Assembly: GCF_000585375.1 (NCBI RefSeq)
Contig: NZ_KK073874.1
Span: 7,661,913-7,725,912 of the forward strand
From: Cryptosporangium arvum DSM 44712
GTDB lineage: Bacteria > Actinomycetota > Actinomycetes > Mycobacteriales > Cryptosporangiaceae
Length of the DNA: 64,000 nucleotides
Direction of reading: 5' to 3'
Shown: in pieces, positions 1 through 9,420 of the stretch
Numbering within the stretch: position 1 is the first letter of the stretch
Layout: every line of letters begins with the position of its first letter
The notes under the pieces: model-generated
What the model saw: only the letters and a program-made list of their open reading frames with translations
Told to the model about the DNA's origin: nothing
The model's database searches: none
Position numbers and translations under genes: made by a program

Positions 1-1683
1 CTCCGGGGTGCTCTCGGCCGGCGCCGTGGCGGCGCGGCGGCGGGTGCCGCCGATCAGGGAGGCCACCGCGGCGATCACCATCATGACGGCCGCGGTCACG
101 AAGACCACGACCAGCCCGTTGTGGAAGGGCTCGGAGATCAGCGCCGGGAAGAACTCCTTGCCGGTGAGCGTGGCGGCCTGGGCCGGGGTCACCTGGTCCA
201 GCGCGCCGGTGGGCCCGAGCAGTTCGGCGAGCGGGTTGTAGCCGAGGAACGCCGCGAACAACGTCCCGACCGGCGGAAGCTGCGCGACCTGCTCCGCGAC
301 TCCCGACGACACGCCCTGTTCCCGCAGTCCGCCGGAGAGCGTCTGCGGCAGGTGCGCCGAGAGCCCGGCGATCATCAGCGAGAAGAACACGCCGATCGAG
401 AGCGCGGATCCGGCGTTGATGAACATGCCACGCATCCCCGACGCGACGCCCCGCTGGTCGGCCGGGACGGACCCCATAACCGCCGCGGTGTTCGGCGAGC
501 TGAACAGCCCGGAGCCGATGCCGTTGAGCAGCGTCAGCGACGCGAACACCCAGTACGGGAAGTTCACCGGGATGAGCAGCAGCCCGACGAACGAGGCCGC
601 GACGAGCAGCAGCCCGCCCACCGCGAACCGCCTCGTGCCGTACCGGTCGGACAGCCACCCGGACACCGGCCCCGCCACCAGGAAGCCGATCGTCACCGGC
701 AGCAGGTAGATCCCGGCCCAGAGCGGCGTCGACTCGTAGTCGTAGCCGTGCCGCGGCAGCCAGATGCCCTGCAGCCAGATGATCAGCATGAACTGCATGC
801 CGCCGCGGCCGATCGCGGCCAGCAGCCCGGCGAAGTTCCCGGCCGCGAACACCCGGTTGCGGAACAGCCCGACGCGGAACATCGGGAACCTCACCCGGCT
901 CTCGACGACGACGAACGCGACGAGCAGCGCGACACCCCCGGCCAGGCCGCCGACCACCCACGGGTTCGTCCAGCCGGTGGCGTGGTCGCCGTAGGGCTGG
1001 ATGCCGTACGTGATCGCGGCCAGCAGAACGCCGAGCCCGACGCCGAACGTGATGTTGCCCAGCCAGTCCACCGGGTCGGTCTCGCGCGTGGAGAGCTCAC
1101 GCAGCGACCGGTACGACCAGATCGTGCCGAGGACGCCCAGCGGGACGCTCACCCAGAAGACCGCCCGCCAGTGCCACTCGGAGAGCAGGCCGCCGAGCAC
1201 CAGCCCGATGAACGACCCGGCGATCGCCGCGACCTGGTTGATGCCCAGCGCCATCCCCCGCTGATGGCCGGGGAACGCGTCGGTGAGGATCGCGGTCGAG
1301 TTCGCCATGATCATCGCGCCACCGACGCCCTGCACCACGCGCCAGCCGATCAGCCAGAGCGCACCGGCGTCGCCCACCGCCGGATCCAGCGAGAGCGCGA
1401 TCGACGAGACCGTGAAGACGACGAAGCCGAGGTTGTAGAGGCGCACCCGGCCGTACATGTCGCCGAGCCGGCCGAACGTCACGACCAGCACCGCGGACAC
1501 GAGCAGGAAGCCCATGATCATCCACAGCAGGTAGCTGACGTTGTGCTCGTCCAGCGGGTTGAGGTGGATGCCGCGGAAGATCGCGGGCAGCGAGATCAGC
1601 ACGATCGACGAGTTAACCGTCGCCAGCAGCATGCCGACCGTGGTGTTCGAGAGCGCGACCCACTTGTAGCCAGGCTGAGCCAT
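1..1683 (-). CDS. MFS drug exporter, DHA2 (14-TM) family, 3' end cut off
   Basis: Proton-driven multidrug exporter of the EmrB/QacA (DHA2) type in the cytoplasmic membrane. The reading frame starts at the ATG at 1683 (MAQPGYKWVAL...) and runs off the window start, so about 560 residues are visible without a stop. Visible hallmarks are the loop motif GRLGDMYGRVRL near residue 75, GWRVVQGVGGAMI in TM4, GINQVAAIAGSFIGLVLGG in TM5 and repeated hydrophobic segments consistent with 14 helices. The substrate cannot be read from sequence. A perfect inverted repeat lies 9 bases upstream of the start, so control by a TetR- or MarR-type repressor is likely, but no such repressor gene is adjacent. Confidence 0.9.
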   Translation of the reverse strand, partial: MAQPGYKWVALSNTTVGMLLATVNSSIVLISLPAIFRGIHLNPLDEHNVSYLLWMIMGFLLVSAVLVVTFGRLGDMYGRVRLYNLGFVVFTVSSIALSLDPAVGDAGALWLIGWRVVQGVGGAMIMANSTAILTDAFPGHQRGMALGINQVAAIAGSFIGLVLGGLLSEWHWRAVFWVSVPLGVLGTIWSYRSLRELSTRETDPVDWLGNITFGVGLGVLLAAITYGIQPYGDHATGWTNPWVVGGLAGGVALLVAFVVVESRVRFPMFRVGLFRNRVFAAGNFAGLLAAIGRGGMQFMLIIWLQGIWLPRHGYDYESTPLWAGIYLLPVTIGFLVAGPVSGWLSDRYGTRRFAVGGLLLVAASFVGLLLIPVNFPYWVFASLTLLNGIGSGLFSSPNTAAVMGSVPADQRGVASGMRGMFINAGSALSIGVFFSLMIAGLSAHLPQTLSGGLREQGVSSGVAEQVAQLPPVGTLFAAFLGYNPLAELLGPTGALDQVTPAQAATLTGKEFFPALISEPFHNGLVVVFVTAAVMMVIAAVASLIGGTRRRAATAPAESTPE

Positions 1684-1691
1684 GAGCCCCA

Positions 1692-1717
1692 GATTAGTTG
1701 GTTGACGCTAACTAATC
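1692..1717. promoter_or_regulatory. Operator-like palindrome in front of the MFS exporter
   Basis: GATTAGTT (1692-1699) and AACTAATC (1710-1717) are perfect 8-bp inverted arms around a 10-bp centre. The site ends 9 bp before the exporter ATG, where a repressor would cover the promoter or the start. Repeats of this AT-rich kind are typical of TetR/MarR operators in front of drug exporters. The regulator itself is unknown. Confidence 0.6.
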
Positions 1718-1734
1718 ATTTCCCGTGACGCAGT

Positions 1735-2436
1735 TCACCCGGCCAGCACGCCACCGCTCGCTCCGGCCCCGGTGACCACCGAGACCAGCGCTCCCAGCGC
1801 CGCCCGCCCGTCCACCGTCAGCAGCTGTCCGCCCGGCCGGCGCACCGCCCGCACCGGCACCCGGAGCAGGTCGGCCGCGCGCATCAACGTGCTCGCCGAC
1901 CACGGGTCACCGACGCGCACCGCGAGTCCGTCCGGGCCCCCGCGGCCCGGACCGACTGCGAGCAGCGCACCGCGCCACGCCGCCGCCGCGACCACCAGGT
2001 CCCGGCGGCGTCGCCCGGGCGCGGTCGGCGCCGCGCCTCCGGTCCGCAGCGCGGCTGCGCCGGCCGACGCGGACCGGGCGAGCATCTCGTGCACCTGCGG
2101 ACCGAACTCGCGGGGCACGCTCACCCGGTGGATCTCGTAGCGGTGGCGCCCACCCTGGTAGCCGGACTCGACGAGCGCGGACGGCGCCACCCCGGCCAGC
2201 GTCGACACCAGCCGGCTCGCGGCCGCGTCGGTGTCGAACTCGGCGAGCAGACCCGGCTCGTCGGCCCAGCGCTCCGAGCGGGGGTGATGCACGGTCGGAC
2301 GCGTTCCCGGCGATCGGCAGATCCCCGGCCGGGCCGCCGCCCGGACCAGCATCGCGGCTTCGAACGGCGCCCAGGCCGGGTCGAGCGGTGCCCGAACCAT
2401 GGCCGAGCGAAGCGCCTCGACTTCCGAGCGGATCAT
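1735..2436 (-). CDS. Protein of unknown function (233 aa)
   Basis: I do not recognise the family. The protein is soluble, Ala/Arg-rich and without signal peptide or membrane segment. It has a mixed alpha/beta look, with a Gly/Arg/Pro-rich stretch in the middle and a hydrophobic Gly-rich C-terminus. The ATG at 2436 is preferred over upstream starts because GGGAGG lies 5 bases before it. It is divergent from the ABC transporter genes that follow. GC-rich third codon positions support real coding. ESX-accessory (EspG-like) proteins were considered, but no diagnostic motif is visible. Confidence 0.6.
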   Translation of the reverse strand: MIRSEVEALRSAMVRAPLDPAWAPFEAAMLVRAAARPGICRSPGTRPTVHHPRSERWADEPGLLAEFDTDAAASRLVSTLAGVAPSALVESGYQGGRHRYEIHRVSVPREFGPQVHEMLARSASAGAAALRTGGAAPTAPGRRRRDLVVAAAAWRGALLAVGPGRGGPDGLAVRVGDPWSASTLMRAADLLRVPVRAVRRPGGQLLTVDGRAALGALVSVVTGAGASGGVLAG

Positions 2437-2620
2437 GGAGACCTCCCAAAACAGTCGCCAGCCGTTCATCTCGTTGCCGCAGAGCATCCGCGCGCATCGC
2501 CCCGGAGGCCGCATATCTGAGCTAGTTCTGAGGAGTCCGCTTCTCAACGCCTATACGAGGAAATCCGCTGGAAACACCAATCACTTCCGTCCCGGCCCAG
2601 GCGGCACTACTTTGACCGCC

Positions 2621-3535
2621 GTGCAACCCACCCCGCATCCAGGACGGATCGTCGTCGACCGCCTCTCGAAGCAGTTCGGCTCGATCCGTGCGGTGGACGA
2701 CCTGTCGTTCACCGTCGAGCCCGGAACCGTCACCGGATTCCTGGGCCCGAACGGCGCCGGCAAGACGACGACGCTGCGGATGCTGCTCGGCCTGGTCGCG
2801 CCGACGTCGGGCGCCGCCACGATCGGCGGCTACCGCTACGCCGAGCTGCCCCGGCCACTGGCGGCGGTCGGGGCCGCGCTGGAGGCGTCCGGCTTCCACA
2901 AGCGCCGCACCGGCCGCGCCCACCTGCGCGTGCTCTGCGCCGCGGCGGGGCTCCCGGCCCGCCGCGCCGACGAGGTGCTCGAACTCGTCGGGATGACACC
3001 GGCCGCCGGGCGGCGGGTCGGCGGCTACTCGCTCGGCATGCGTCAGCGCCTCGGGCTCGGCCAGGCCCTGCTCGGGGACCCCGGGGTGCTGATACTCGAC
3101 GAACCGGCGAACGGGCTCGACCCGGCCGGGATCAGCTGGCTGCGCGACCTGCTGCGGTCGCTGGCCGCGTCCGGCAAGACCGTGCTCGTCTCCTCCCACC
3201 TGCTCAGCGAGGTCGAACAGACGGTGGACGACGTCGTGATCATCGCGGCCGGGCGGAGCGTGCGGCAGGCCCGGGTCGCCGAGCTGAAGGCCGAGGCGCA
3301 GTCCGGGGTACGGGTGCGGACACCGCACCCCGAACGGTTGGCCGAGGCGCTGCGGGGCGCCCCGATCCGCGCCGGCGCCGAGCCCGGCGTCCTGCTGGTG
3401 GAGCGGGTACCGGCGGCGGAGATCGGCCGGGTGGCGCTGGCCGCCGGGGTCGAGCTGCACGAGCTGACGCCGCTCCAGTCCGATCTGCAGGAACTGTTCC
3501 TCGCGCTCACCGACGGTCAGGCAGGTATCCGGTGA
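2621..3535 (+). CDS. ABC transporter ATP-binding protein
   Basis: Cytoplasmic ATPase subunit of a two-gene ABC exporter (ABC-2 or antibiotic/Na+ type), 304 aa. Residues 10-225 form the nucleotide-binding domain, with Walker A GPNGAGKTT, the signature YSLGMRQRLGLGQ (a variant of LSxGQ), Walker B VLILDEPANGLDP and the H-loop VSSHLLSEV. The C-terminal 80 residues are the accessory domain of drug/bacitracin-type exporters. The GTG at 2621 is the likely start: homologous sequence begins right after it and upstream sequence is not conserved-looking. It overlaps the permease gene by 4 bases (GTGA), so the two are translationally coupled. Confidence 0.9.
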   Translation: MQPTPHPGRIVVDRLSKQFGSIRAVDDLSFTVEPGTVTGFLGPNGAGKTTTLRMLLGLVAPTSGAATIGGYRYAELPRPLAAVGAALEASGFHKRRTGRAHLRVLCAAAGLPARRADEVLELVGMTPAAGRRVGGYSLGMRQRLGLGQALLGDPGVLILDEPANGLDPAGISWLRDLLRSLAASGKTVLVSSHLLSEVEQTVDDVVIIAAGRSVRQARVAELKAEAQSGVRVRTPHPERLAEALRGAPIRAGAEPGVLLVERVPAAEIGRVALAAGVELHELTPLQSDLQELFLALTDGQAGIR

Positions 3536-4323
3536 AGGCCTTCCACAGCGAACTGCTGAAGATCCGGTCGCTCGCCGCCGGCTGGTCGACCGCGGTCGGC
3601 GTCCTGCTGGTGACGGTCGTCGCGCTGCTGTTCTGGTACCTGGTGCTCCAGTCGCAGATCACGCCCCGGACCGATCTGCGGGAAAGCGCGCCGGACTTCA
3701 CCGAAACGCTGTTCACGTCCGGCCAGTACTTCGGCCTGCTGCTCACGATGATCTTCGGCGTCACGATCGTCACCAGTGAGTACACCCATCAGACGATCAC
3801 CGCGACGTTTCTCGCCACACCGAAACGCCGGAGCGTGGTGCTGGCGAAAATCGCCGCCGCGGTTTCCTGCGCGTTCCTGTTCTGGGTGATCAGCACCGTG
3901 CTCGCGGTCGGCGGCGGATCCGCGATCCTCGCCGCGCTCGACGTCCCGATCGGCGATGGCCTGTCGACCGGTCTCGGCGCGGTGGCGTTGAACGGGCTGG
4001 CGTACCTGGTGTGGGTCGTGTTCGGAGTCGGGCTCGGCACCTTGCTCCGCAACCAGGTGCTCGCCGTCGTCGCCTCGATCCTGCTCTACCTCGGCGAACT
4101 CGGCGCGTTCCTGGTGTTCCCGCGCCTGGCGGCGGCCTTCGACCAGAAGTGGATCAGCAGCCTGCAGTACTACCTGCCGGGCGGGGCCTCCCAGGCGATG
4201 ACGTCGCTGGTGCCCGCGGACGGCGTTCCGACGTGGTGGGTCGCCGCGCTCGTACTGCTCGGTTACGGCGTCCTGACGACCGCGTACGGAACGCTGGTCA
4301 CGGCCGCGAGAGACGTCAGCTGA
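3532..4323 (+). CDS. ABC transporter permease (ABC-2 type)
   Basis: Integral membrane partner of the ATPase just upstream, 263 aa with about six transmembrane helices. It opens with the FHSELLKIRSL amphipathic segment typical of ABC-2 permeases, followed by TM1 at about residues 15-40 and a large extracytoplasmic loop. YTHQTITATFLATPKRR matches the cytoplasmic coupling loop that contacts the ATPase. The substrate is unknown; related pairs export peptides, lipids or antibiotics. It starts with GTG inside the stop of the ATPase gene. Confidence 0.88.
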   Translation: MKAFHSELLKIRSLAAGWSTAVGVLLVTVVALLFWYLVLQSQITPRTDLRESAPDFTETLFTSGQYFGLLLTMIFGVTIVTSEYTHQTITATFLATPKRRSVVLAKIAAAVSCAFLFWVISTVLAVGGGSAILAALDVPIGDGLSTGLGAVALNGLAYLVWVVFGVGLGTLLRNQVLAVVASILLYLGELGAFLVFPRLAAAFDQKWISSLQYYLPGGASQAMTSLVPADGVPTWWVAALVLLGYGVLTTAYGTLVTAARDVS

Positions 4324-4335
4324 CGGGCCTCGGCC

Positions 4336-4356
4336 GCTGAACCGATACGGTTCAGC
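4336..4356. terminator. Perfect 21-bp palindrome after the ABC operon
   Basis: GCTGAACCG and CGGTTCAGC are 9-bp arms around the 3-base loop ATA, starting 12 bases after the permease stop. It may be the transcription end of the ABC operon, but no T-run follows, so an operator serving the kgd promoter region is also possible. Confidence 0.5.
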
Positions 4357-4555
4357 GATACGCGCGGAAACCGAGTGTCATTTCGCACTCGGCATCCCTT
4401 CCGCTCAGCGGGCACGCTCGGCAGGGGCCCGTATGCGGGCGTAGCCTGAACAGTTGCGGCTGCGGGGTTACCGTGCCGTGATGGGGTGCCACGAACTCCA
4501 TCGAAAAGAACGAACCGTACGCACGAGTAGCTGAGAAGAAGGCGAACACGCGGCC

Positions 4556-7500
4556 GTGTCGACGCAGAGCAGCACCTCAACGCAGACCGAGGATTCCCTG
4601 GCGGCCTTCGGGGCCAACGAATGGGTGGTCGAGGAGATCTACCAGCAGTACCTCTCCGACCCAGCCAGCGTCGATCCGGCCTGGCACGAGTTCTTCGCCG
4701 ATTACCGGCCCACCGGCGGGGCGAGCGACAACGGTGCCGCGCCCGCCGCCGACCGTGCGGACGGACGAGCCGGCGGCACGACGTCGTCGTCGAACGGCAG
4801 CGTGCCGACCCCGGCGACGCTCGCCCAGAAGGTCGGCCCCAAGCCGACGCCCCCCAAGGCGGCCCAGAAGCCCGGCCCGTCGGCGTCCACCGTGACGACC
4901 ACGGCGTCGAAGCCGGCCGCCCAGGCCGCGCAGGCCGCGAGCACCGCTCCGAAGCCCGCTCCGAAGCCCGCGCCACCGTCCGGCGCGCCGGCGAAGGCAG
5001 CCGAACCGGCGAAGGCCGCTCCGGCCAAGCCCGCCGAGGAGAAGGTCGAGCCCTCCACGAAGCCGATCCGCGGTGCCGCGGCGCGGATCGTCCAGAACAT
5101 GGAGACCTCGCTCGAGGTGCCGACGGCGACGAGCGTGCGCGCCGTCCCGGCCAAGCTGGTCGCCGACAACCGCATCGTCATCAACTCCAACCTGGCCCGC
5201 TCGCGGGGCGGGAAGGTCAGCTTCACCCACCTGATCGGGTACGCCCTGATCAAGGCGGTCGCCACCCACCCGGAGATGAACAACTCGTTCACCGAGGTGG
5301 ACGGCAAGCCCGCGCTGGTCATCCCCGGCCAGGTCAACCTGGGTCTCGCGATCGACCTGCAGCAGAAGGACGGCGGCCGCACGCTCGTCGTGGCCAGCAT
5401 CAAGGGCTGCGAGTCGATGAACTTCCAGCAGTTCTGGCAGGCCTACGAGGACATCGTCCGCAAGGCCCGGAACGGCAAGCTCACCGCCGACGACTTCTCC
5501 GGCACGACGATCAGCCTCACCAACCCCGGTGGCATCGGCACCGTCCACTCGATGCCGCGCCTGACCAAGGGGCAGGGCGCCATCATCGGCGTCGGCGCGA
5601 TGGAGTACCCGGCCGAGTTCTCCGGCCTGTCCGAGGAGCAGCTGGCCGCGTCCGCGATCAGCAAGGTCATCACGCTGACCAGCACCTACGACCACCGCAT
5701 CATCCAGGGCGCGCAGTCCGGCGAGTTCCTCAAGCGCATGCACCAGCTGCTGCTCGGCGCCGACGGCTTCTACGACGAGATCTTCGCGTCGCTGCGCATC
5801 CCGTACGAGCCGGTCCGCTGGGTCCGCGACGTCACGACCGTGCACGAGGGCGAGATCGACAAGACCTCGCGCATCCTCGAGCTGATCCACTCCTACCGCG
5901 TGCGCGGCCACCTGATGGCCGACACCGACCCGCTCGAGTACCGCCAGCGTCGCCACGCCGACCTCGACATCCTCGAGCACGGCCTCACGCTCTGGGACCT
6001 CGACCGCCCGTTCCCGGTCGGCGGCTTCTCCGGCCAGAAGACGATGAAGCTGCGCGAGATCCTCGGCGTGCTGCGTGACTCGTACTGCCGGCGGATCGGC
6101 GTCGAGTACATGCACATCCAGGACCCCGCCGAGCGGGCCTGGATCGCCAAGCGGGTCGAGGTCAAGCACTCCAAGCCCGACACCGACACGCAGAAGCGCA
6201 TCCTGTCGAAGCTGAACGAGGCCGAGGCGTTCGAGACGTTCCTGCAGACGAAGTTCGTCGGGCAGAAGCGCTTCTCGCTCGAGGGCGCCGAGGCCGTCAT
6301 CCCGCTGCTCGACGAGGTGCTCCAGGCCGCCGCCGAGGAGGACCTGGACGAGCTCGTCATCGGCATGGCGCACCGCGGCCGGCTGAACGTGCTGACGAAC
6401 ATCGTCGGCAAGCCGTACGAGAAGGTGTTCAACGAGTTCGAGGGCAACATGGACCCGGAGAGCACCCAGGGCTCCGGTGACGTGAAGTACCACCTCGGCG
6501 CGGAGTCGAAGTACACGACGCCCGACGGGCAGCACACGATCAAGGTGTCGCTGACCAGCAACCCCTCGCACCTGGAGGCGGTGAACCCCGTTCTCGAGGG
6601 CATCGTGCGGGCCAAGCAGGACGTGCTCGACAAGGGCCTCGAGGGCTACACGGTGCTGCCCGTGCTGCTGCACGGCGACGCCGCGTTCGCCGGCCAGGGT
6701 GTGGTCGCCGAGACGCTGAACCTGTCCCAGCTGCGCGGGTACCGCACCGGCGGCACCGTGCACGTGGTCGTCAACAACCAGGTCGGCTTCACCACCGCCC
6801 CGGCGTACTCGCGGTCGAGCTTCTACTCCACCGACGTCGCGCGGATGATCCAGGCGCCGATCTTCCACGTGAACGGCGACGACCCCGAGGCGTGCGTCCG
6901 GGTGGCCCGGCTGGCGTTCGAGTACCGGGAGGCGTTCCACAAGGACGTCGTCATCGACCTGGTCTGCTACCGGCGCCGGGGGCACAACGAGGGCGACGAC
7001 CCCTCGATGAGCAACCCCGAGATGTACGCGATCATCGACAACAAGCGCAGCGTCCGGAAGCTCTACACCGAGGCGCTGATCGGCCGCGGCGACATCACGG
7101 TCGACGAGGCCGAGGAAGCCCTCAAGGACTTCCAGGGCAAGCTCGAGCAGGTCTTCCGCGCCACCAAGGACTCCACCCAGACCTCGCGCCGGGAGCCGAC
7201 GCTGCAGTCGAACCCGTCGTCGCAGGTGGTCGAGACCGCGGTGCCGCTGGAGCTGATCCACCGGGTCGGCGACGTGCACGTCGAGTACCCCGACGGCTTC
7301 CACCCGCACTCGCGGGTCAAGCCGCTGATGGAGAAGCGCCGGAAGATGACCCGCGAGGGCAACATCGACTGGGCGTTCGGCGAGATCCTCGCACTCGGCA
7401 CGCTCGTCGCGCAGGGCAAGACCGTGCGGCTGGCCGGGCAGGACTCGCGCCGCGGCACGTTCGTGCAGCGCCACTCCGTGCTGATCGACAAGGAGAACGG

Positions 7501-8425
7501 CTCGGAGTTCACGCCGCTCGACCTGCTCGGCGCGCGGGCGGGCAACGGCGACGGGCGGTTCTTCGTCCACGACTCGCTGCTGAGCGAGTACGCGGCGATG
7601 GGCTTCGAGTACGGCTACTCGCTGGCCCAGCCCGACGCGCTGGTGCTGTGGGAGGCCCAGTTCGGCGACTTCGTCAACGGCGCCCAGACCGTCATCGACG
7701 AGTTCGTGTCGTCGGGTGAGGCGAAGTGGGGCCAGCGTTCCGGCGTCGGCCTGCTGCTGCCGCACGGCCAGGAGGGCCAGGGCCCCGACCACTCGTCCGG
7801 CCGGATCGAGCGCTTCCTGCAGATGTGCGCGGAAGACAACATGACCGTCGTCGACTGCACCACGCCGGCCAACTGGTTCCACCTGCTGCGTCGGCAGGCG
7901 CTGTCCGGCATCCACCGCCCGCTCGTCGCGTTCACGCCGAAGTCGCTGCTGCGGCACCGGGCCGCGGTGTCGTCGCTGGAGGAGTTCACCGAGGGCAGCC
8001 GGTTCCAGCCGGTGATCGACGACCCGGGCTTCGACGGTGTGAAGCCCGACCCGGCGAAGGTGAAGCGGGTGCTGCTCTGCTCGGGCAAGGTCTACTACGA
8101 CCTGGCCGCGGCGCGGGCGCAGCGCAAGCTCGACGACGTCGCGATCATCCGGCTCGAGCAGCTCTACCCGCTGCCGGTGGCCGAGGCGCGGGCCACGCTG
8201 GACCGCTACCCGAACGCCGAGGACCACGTGTGGGTCCAGGAGGAGGCGGCGAACCAGGGTGCCTGGAGCTTCGTCGCGCTGAACCTGCTGGAGCAGCTCG
8301 AGGGCATCCGCCTGCGCCGGGTGTCGCGCAAGGCCGCGGCGTCGCCGGCGGTCGGGTCGGCGAAGGTGCACGAGCAGGAGCAGAAGGCTCTGATCGAGGC
8401 CGCGCTGCCGGGTGGCCAGGGCTAG
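4556..8425 (+). CDS. kgd: Multifunctional 2-oxoglutarate dehydrogenase/decarboxylase (E1-E2 fusion)
   Basis: Central TCA-cycle enzyme acting on 2-oxoglutarate, 1289 aa, the usual length for actinobacterial Kgd/OdhA. Order: N-terminal E1-type helix ([15 protein letters not shown]), a Pro/Ala/Lys-rich linker (about 45-165), an E2 succinyltransferase-like domain (about 170-405) with the catalytic [11 protein letters not shown], then a thiamine-diphosphate E1 domain (about 425-1289) with ISLxNPGGIGT before it and [10 protein letters not shown] and AHRGRLNVL inside it. As in the family there is no lipoyl domain; succinyl transfer needs a partner E2 and E3 encoded elsewhere. The family is inhibited by an FHA protein (GarA/OdhI), not seen here. 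GTG start; the DUF6104 gene follows after 2 bases. Confidence 0.97.
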   Translation: MSTQSSTSTQTEDSLAAFGANEWVVEEIYQQYLSDPASVDPAWHEFFADYRPTGGASDNGAAPAADRADGRAGGTTSSSNGSVPTPATLAQKVGPKPTPPKAAQKPGPSASTVTTTASKPAAQAAQAASTAPKPAPKPAPPSGAPAKAAEPAKAAPAKPAEEKVEPSTKPIRGAAARIVQNMETSLEVPTATSVRAVPAKLVADNRIVINSNLARSRGGKVSFTHLIGYALIKAVATHPEMNNSFTEVDGKPALVIPGQVNLGLAIDLQQKDGGRTLVVASIKGCESMNFQQFWQAYEDIVRKARNGKLTADDFSGTTISLTNPGGIGTVHSMPRLTKGQGAIIGVGAMEYPAEFSGLSEEQLAASAISKVITLTSTYDHRIIQGAQSGEFLKRMHQLLLGADGFYDEIFASLRIPYEPVRWVRDVTTVHEGEIDKTSRILELIHSYRVRGHLMADTDPLEYRQRRHADLDILEHGLTLWDLDRPFPVGGFSGQKTMKLREILGVLRDSYCRRIGVEYMHIQDPAERAWIAKRVEVKHSKPDTDTQKRILSKLNEAEAFETFLQTKFVGQKRFSLEGAEAVIPLLDEVLQAAAEEDLDELVIGMAHRGRLNVLTNIVGKPYEKVFNEFEGNMDPESTQGSGDVKYHLGAESKYTTPDGQHTIKVSLTSNPSHLEAVNPVLEGIVRAKQDVLDKGLEGYTVLPVLLHGDAAFAGQGVVAETLNLSQLRGYRTGGTVHVVVNNQVGFTTAPAYSRSSFYSTDVARMIQAPIFHVNGDDPEACVRVARLAFEYREAFHKDVVIDLVCYRRRGHNEGDDPSMSNPEMYAIIDNKRSVRKLYTEALIGRGDITVDEAEEALKDFQGKLEQVFRATKDSTQTSRREPTLQSNPSSQVVETAVPLELIHRVGDVHVEYPDGFHPHSRVKPLMEKRRKMTREGNIDWAFGEILALGTLVAQGKTVRLAGQDSRRGTFVQRHSVLIDKENGSEFTPLDLLGARAGNGDGRFFVHDSLLSEYAAMGFEYGYSLAQPDALVLWEAQFGDFVNGAQTVIDEFVSSGEAKWGQRSGVGLLLPHGQEGQGPDHSSGRIERFLQMCAEDNMTVVDCTTPANWFHLLRRQALSGIHRPLVAFTPKSLLRHRAAVSSLEEFTEGSRFQPVIDDPGFDGVKPDPAKVKRVLLCSGKVYYDLAAARAQRKLDDVAIIRLEQLYPLPVAEARATLDRYPNAEDHVWVQEEAANQGAWSFVALNLLEQLEGIRLRRVSRKAAASPAVGSAKVHEQEQKALIEAALPGGQG

Positions 8426-8427
8426 GC

Positions 8428-8607
8428 GTGTACTTCACCGACAAGGGCATCGAGGAGCTGGCCGAGCGTCGCGGCGAAGAAACCGTGACGCTCGGCTGGC
8501 TCGCCGAGCAGCTGCGTGACTTCGTGGACCTCAATCCGGAGTTCGAGATCCCGATCGAACGCTTCGCGACCTACGTGGCCCGCAGCGACGAGGACGAAGA
8601 CGAGTAA
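8428..8607 (+). CDS. DUF6104 family small protein (59 aa)
   Basis: Short acidic soluble protein starting with GTG just after the kgd stop, so probably in the same transcript. The sequence (VYFTDKGIEELAERRG..., FEIPIERFATYVARS) and the very acidic tail DEDEDE match the conserved actinobacterial family DUF6104, which is often found next to kgd. The function is unknown. Confidence 0.8.
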   Translation: MYFTDKGIEELAERRGEETVTLGWLAEQLRDFVDLNPEFEIPIERFATYVARSDEDEDE

Positions 8608-8661
8608 CTTGTTGCACGATGCTGTGAAGCAGCTGTGCACGGCGTCCACTATGGTGCCCCA

Positions 8662-9378
8662 GTGCTTACACGGGGTCCTTTACTTGCAGTAACCGCTCTC
8701 CTGGTCGGCGTCGCCCTCTCCGGGTGCTCCTCCGACGAACCTGAACCCGCCGCTGACGTCAAAGCGGTCGAATCCTCGGCGGCGGAAGCGCCTGCTGAGA
8801 AGCCGGAAGGCCGCCTCCTCACCGCCGAGCAGGCGAAGGCGGCCCTCCCGGCGATCACGGCCATGCCCGGATCGGGCTGGACGGCGGCGGAGGGCGACGA
8901 CGGCACCCAGGCCAAGGTGACGCCGGCGTCCTGCGCCCCGCTGATGAACGAGTTCGACTCCGATTTCCCCGGCTACCAGCCGAAGATGGCCACCCGGCAG
9001 ACCGTCACGTTCTCGAACGAGGCCACCACCACCGACGTGGAATTCCAGGTCGTCTCGTGGAAAGAGGCGGCCGACAGCGGGCTGCCGCTCGCCGCCGGGA
9101 AACTCGTCGACAGCTGCAAGAAGTTCACCGCCAGCGACGGTGAGACGGCGCTCGACATGACCGCGGAGCGCACGGATCCGCTGCCCGTCGGCGACGAGCA
9201 GATCGGCGTGCACTTCACGGCGAGCTACCAGGGCGCCAGCGTGTACCTGTCGGTGTTCGAGGCCCGGGTCGGTCACAACCTGCTCTCCGTAGCTGTGACC
9301 AGCGGCGATGCCGCCGCCAAGACGGCCGACTACAAGCCCGTCCTGGACTCGATGATCAGCGAGCTCAAGGCGGCCTAG
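8662..9378 (+). CDS. Putative lipoprotein (238 aa)
   Basis: Secreted, membrane-anchored lipoprotein. The short leader (LTRGPLLAVTALLVGVAL) ends in the lipobox LSGC, and mature residues 25-60 are an Ala/Glu/Pro-rich linker. The remainder resembles solute-sensing or PknH-sensor-like beta-rich domains of actinobacterial lipoproteins, with Cys pairs in TPASCAPLM and VDSCKKF, but I cannot assign a family firmly. The GTG at 8662 is preferred over the one at 8635: it gives a normal signal peptide, and a TATGGT -10-like hexamer lies at 8650-8655, suggesting leaderless translation. Confidence 0.75.
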   Translation: MLTRGPLLAVTALLVGVALSGCSSDEPEPAADVKAVESSAAEAPAEKPEGRLLTAEQAKAALPAITAMPGSGWTAAEGDDGTQAKVTPASCAPLMNEFDSDFPGYQPKMATRQTVTFSNEATTTDVEFQVVSWKEAADSGLPLAAGKLVDSCKKFTASDGETALDMTAERTDPLPVGDEQIGVHFTASYQGASVYLSVFEARVGHNLLSVAVTSGDAAAKTADYKPVLDSMISELKAA

Positions 9379-9385
9379 GAACGGC

Positions 9386-9414
9386 GCGGCCCGCCGAACC
9401 GCTCGGCGGGCCGC
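9386..9414. terminator. Bidirectional hairpin terminator
   Basis: GCGGCCCGCCGA and TCGGCGGGCCGC pair perfectly (12 bp) around the loop ACCGC, between the convergent lipoprotein and oxidoreductase genes. No T-run, as is common in high-GC actinobacteria. Confidence 0.7.
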
Positions 9415-9420
9415 CGCCCA

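Noticed and set aside
121-1728. 535-codon + strand frame opposite the MFS exporter
   Set aside because: Arg/Glu/Gln-rich shadow of the exporter gene; the - strand frame has 14-TM exporter motifs.
4577-8371. Long open frame antisense to kgd (about 1260 codons)
   Set aside because: Mirror frame caused by GC-rich third positions of kgd; composition is Arg/Leu/Asp/Val-heavy with no domain, and the sense gene is certain.
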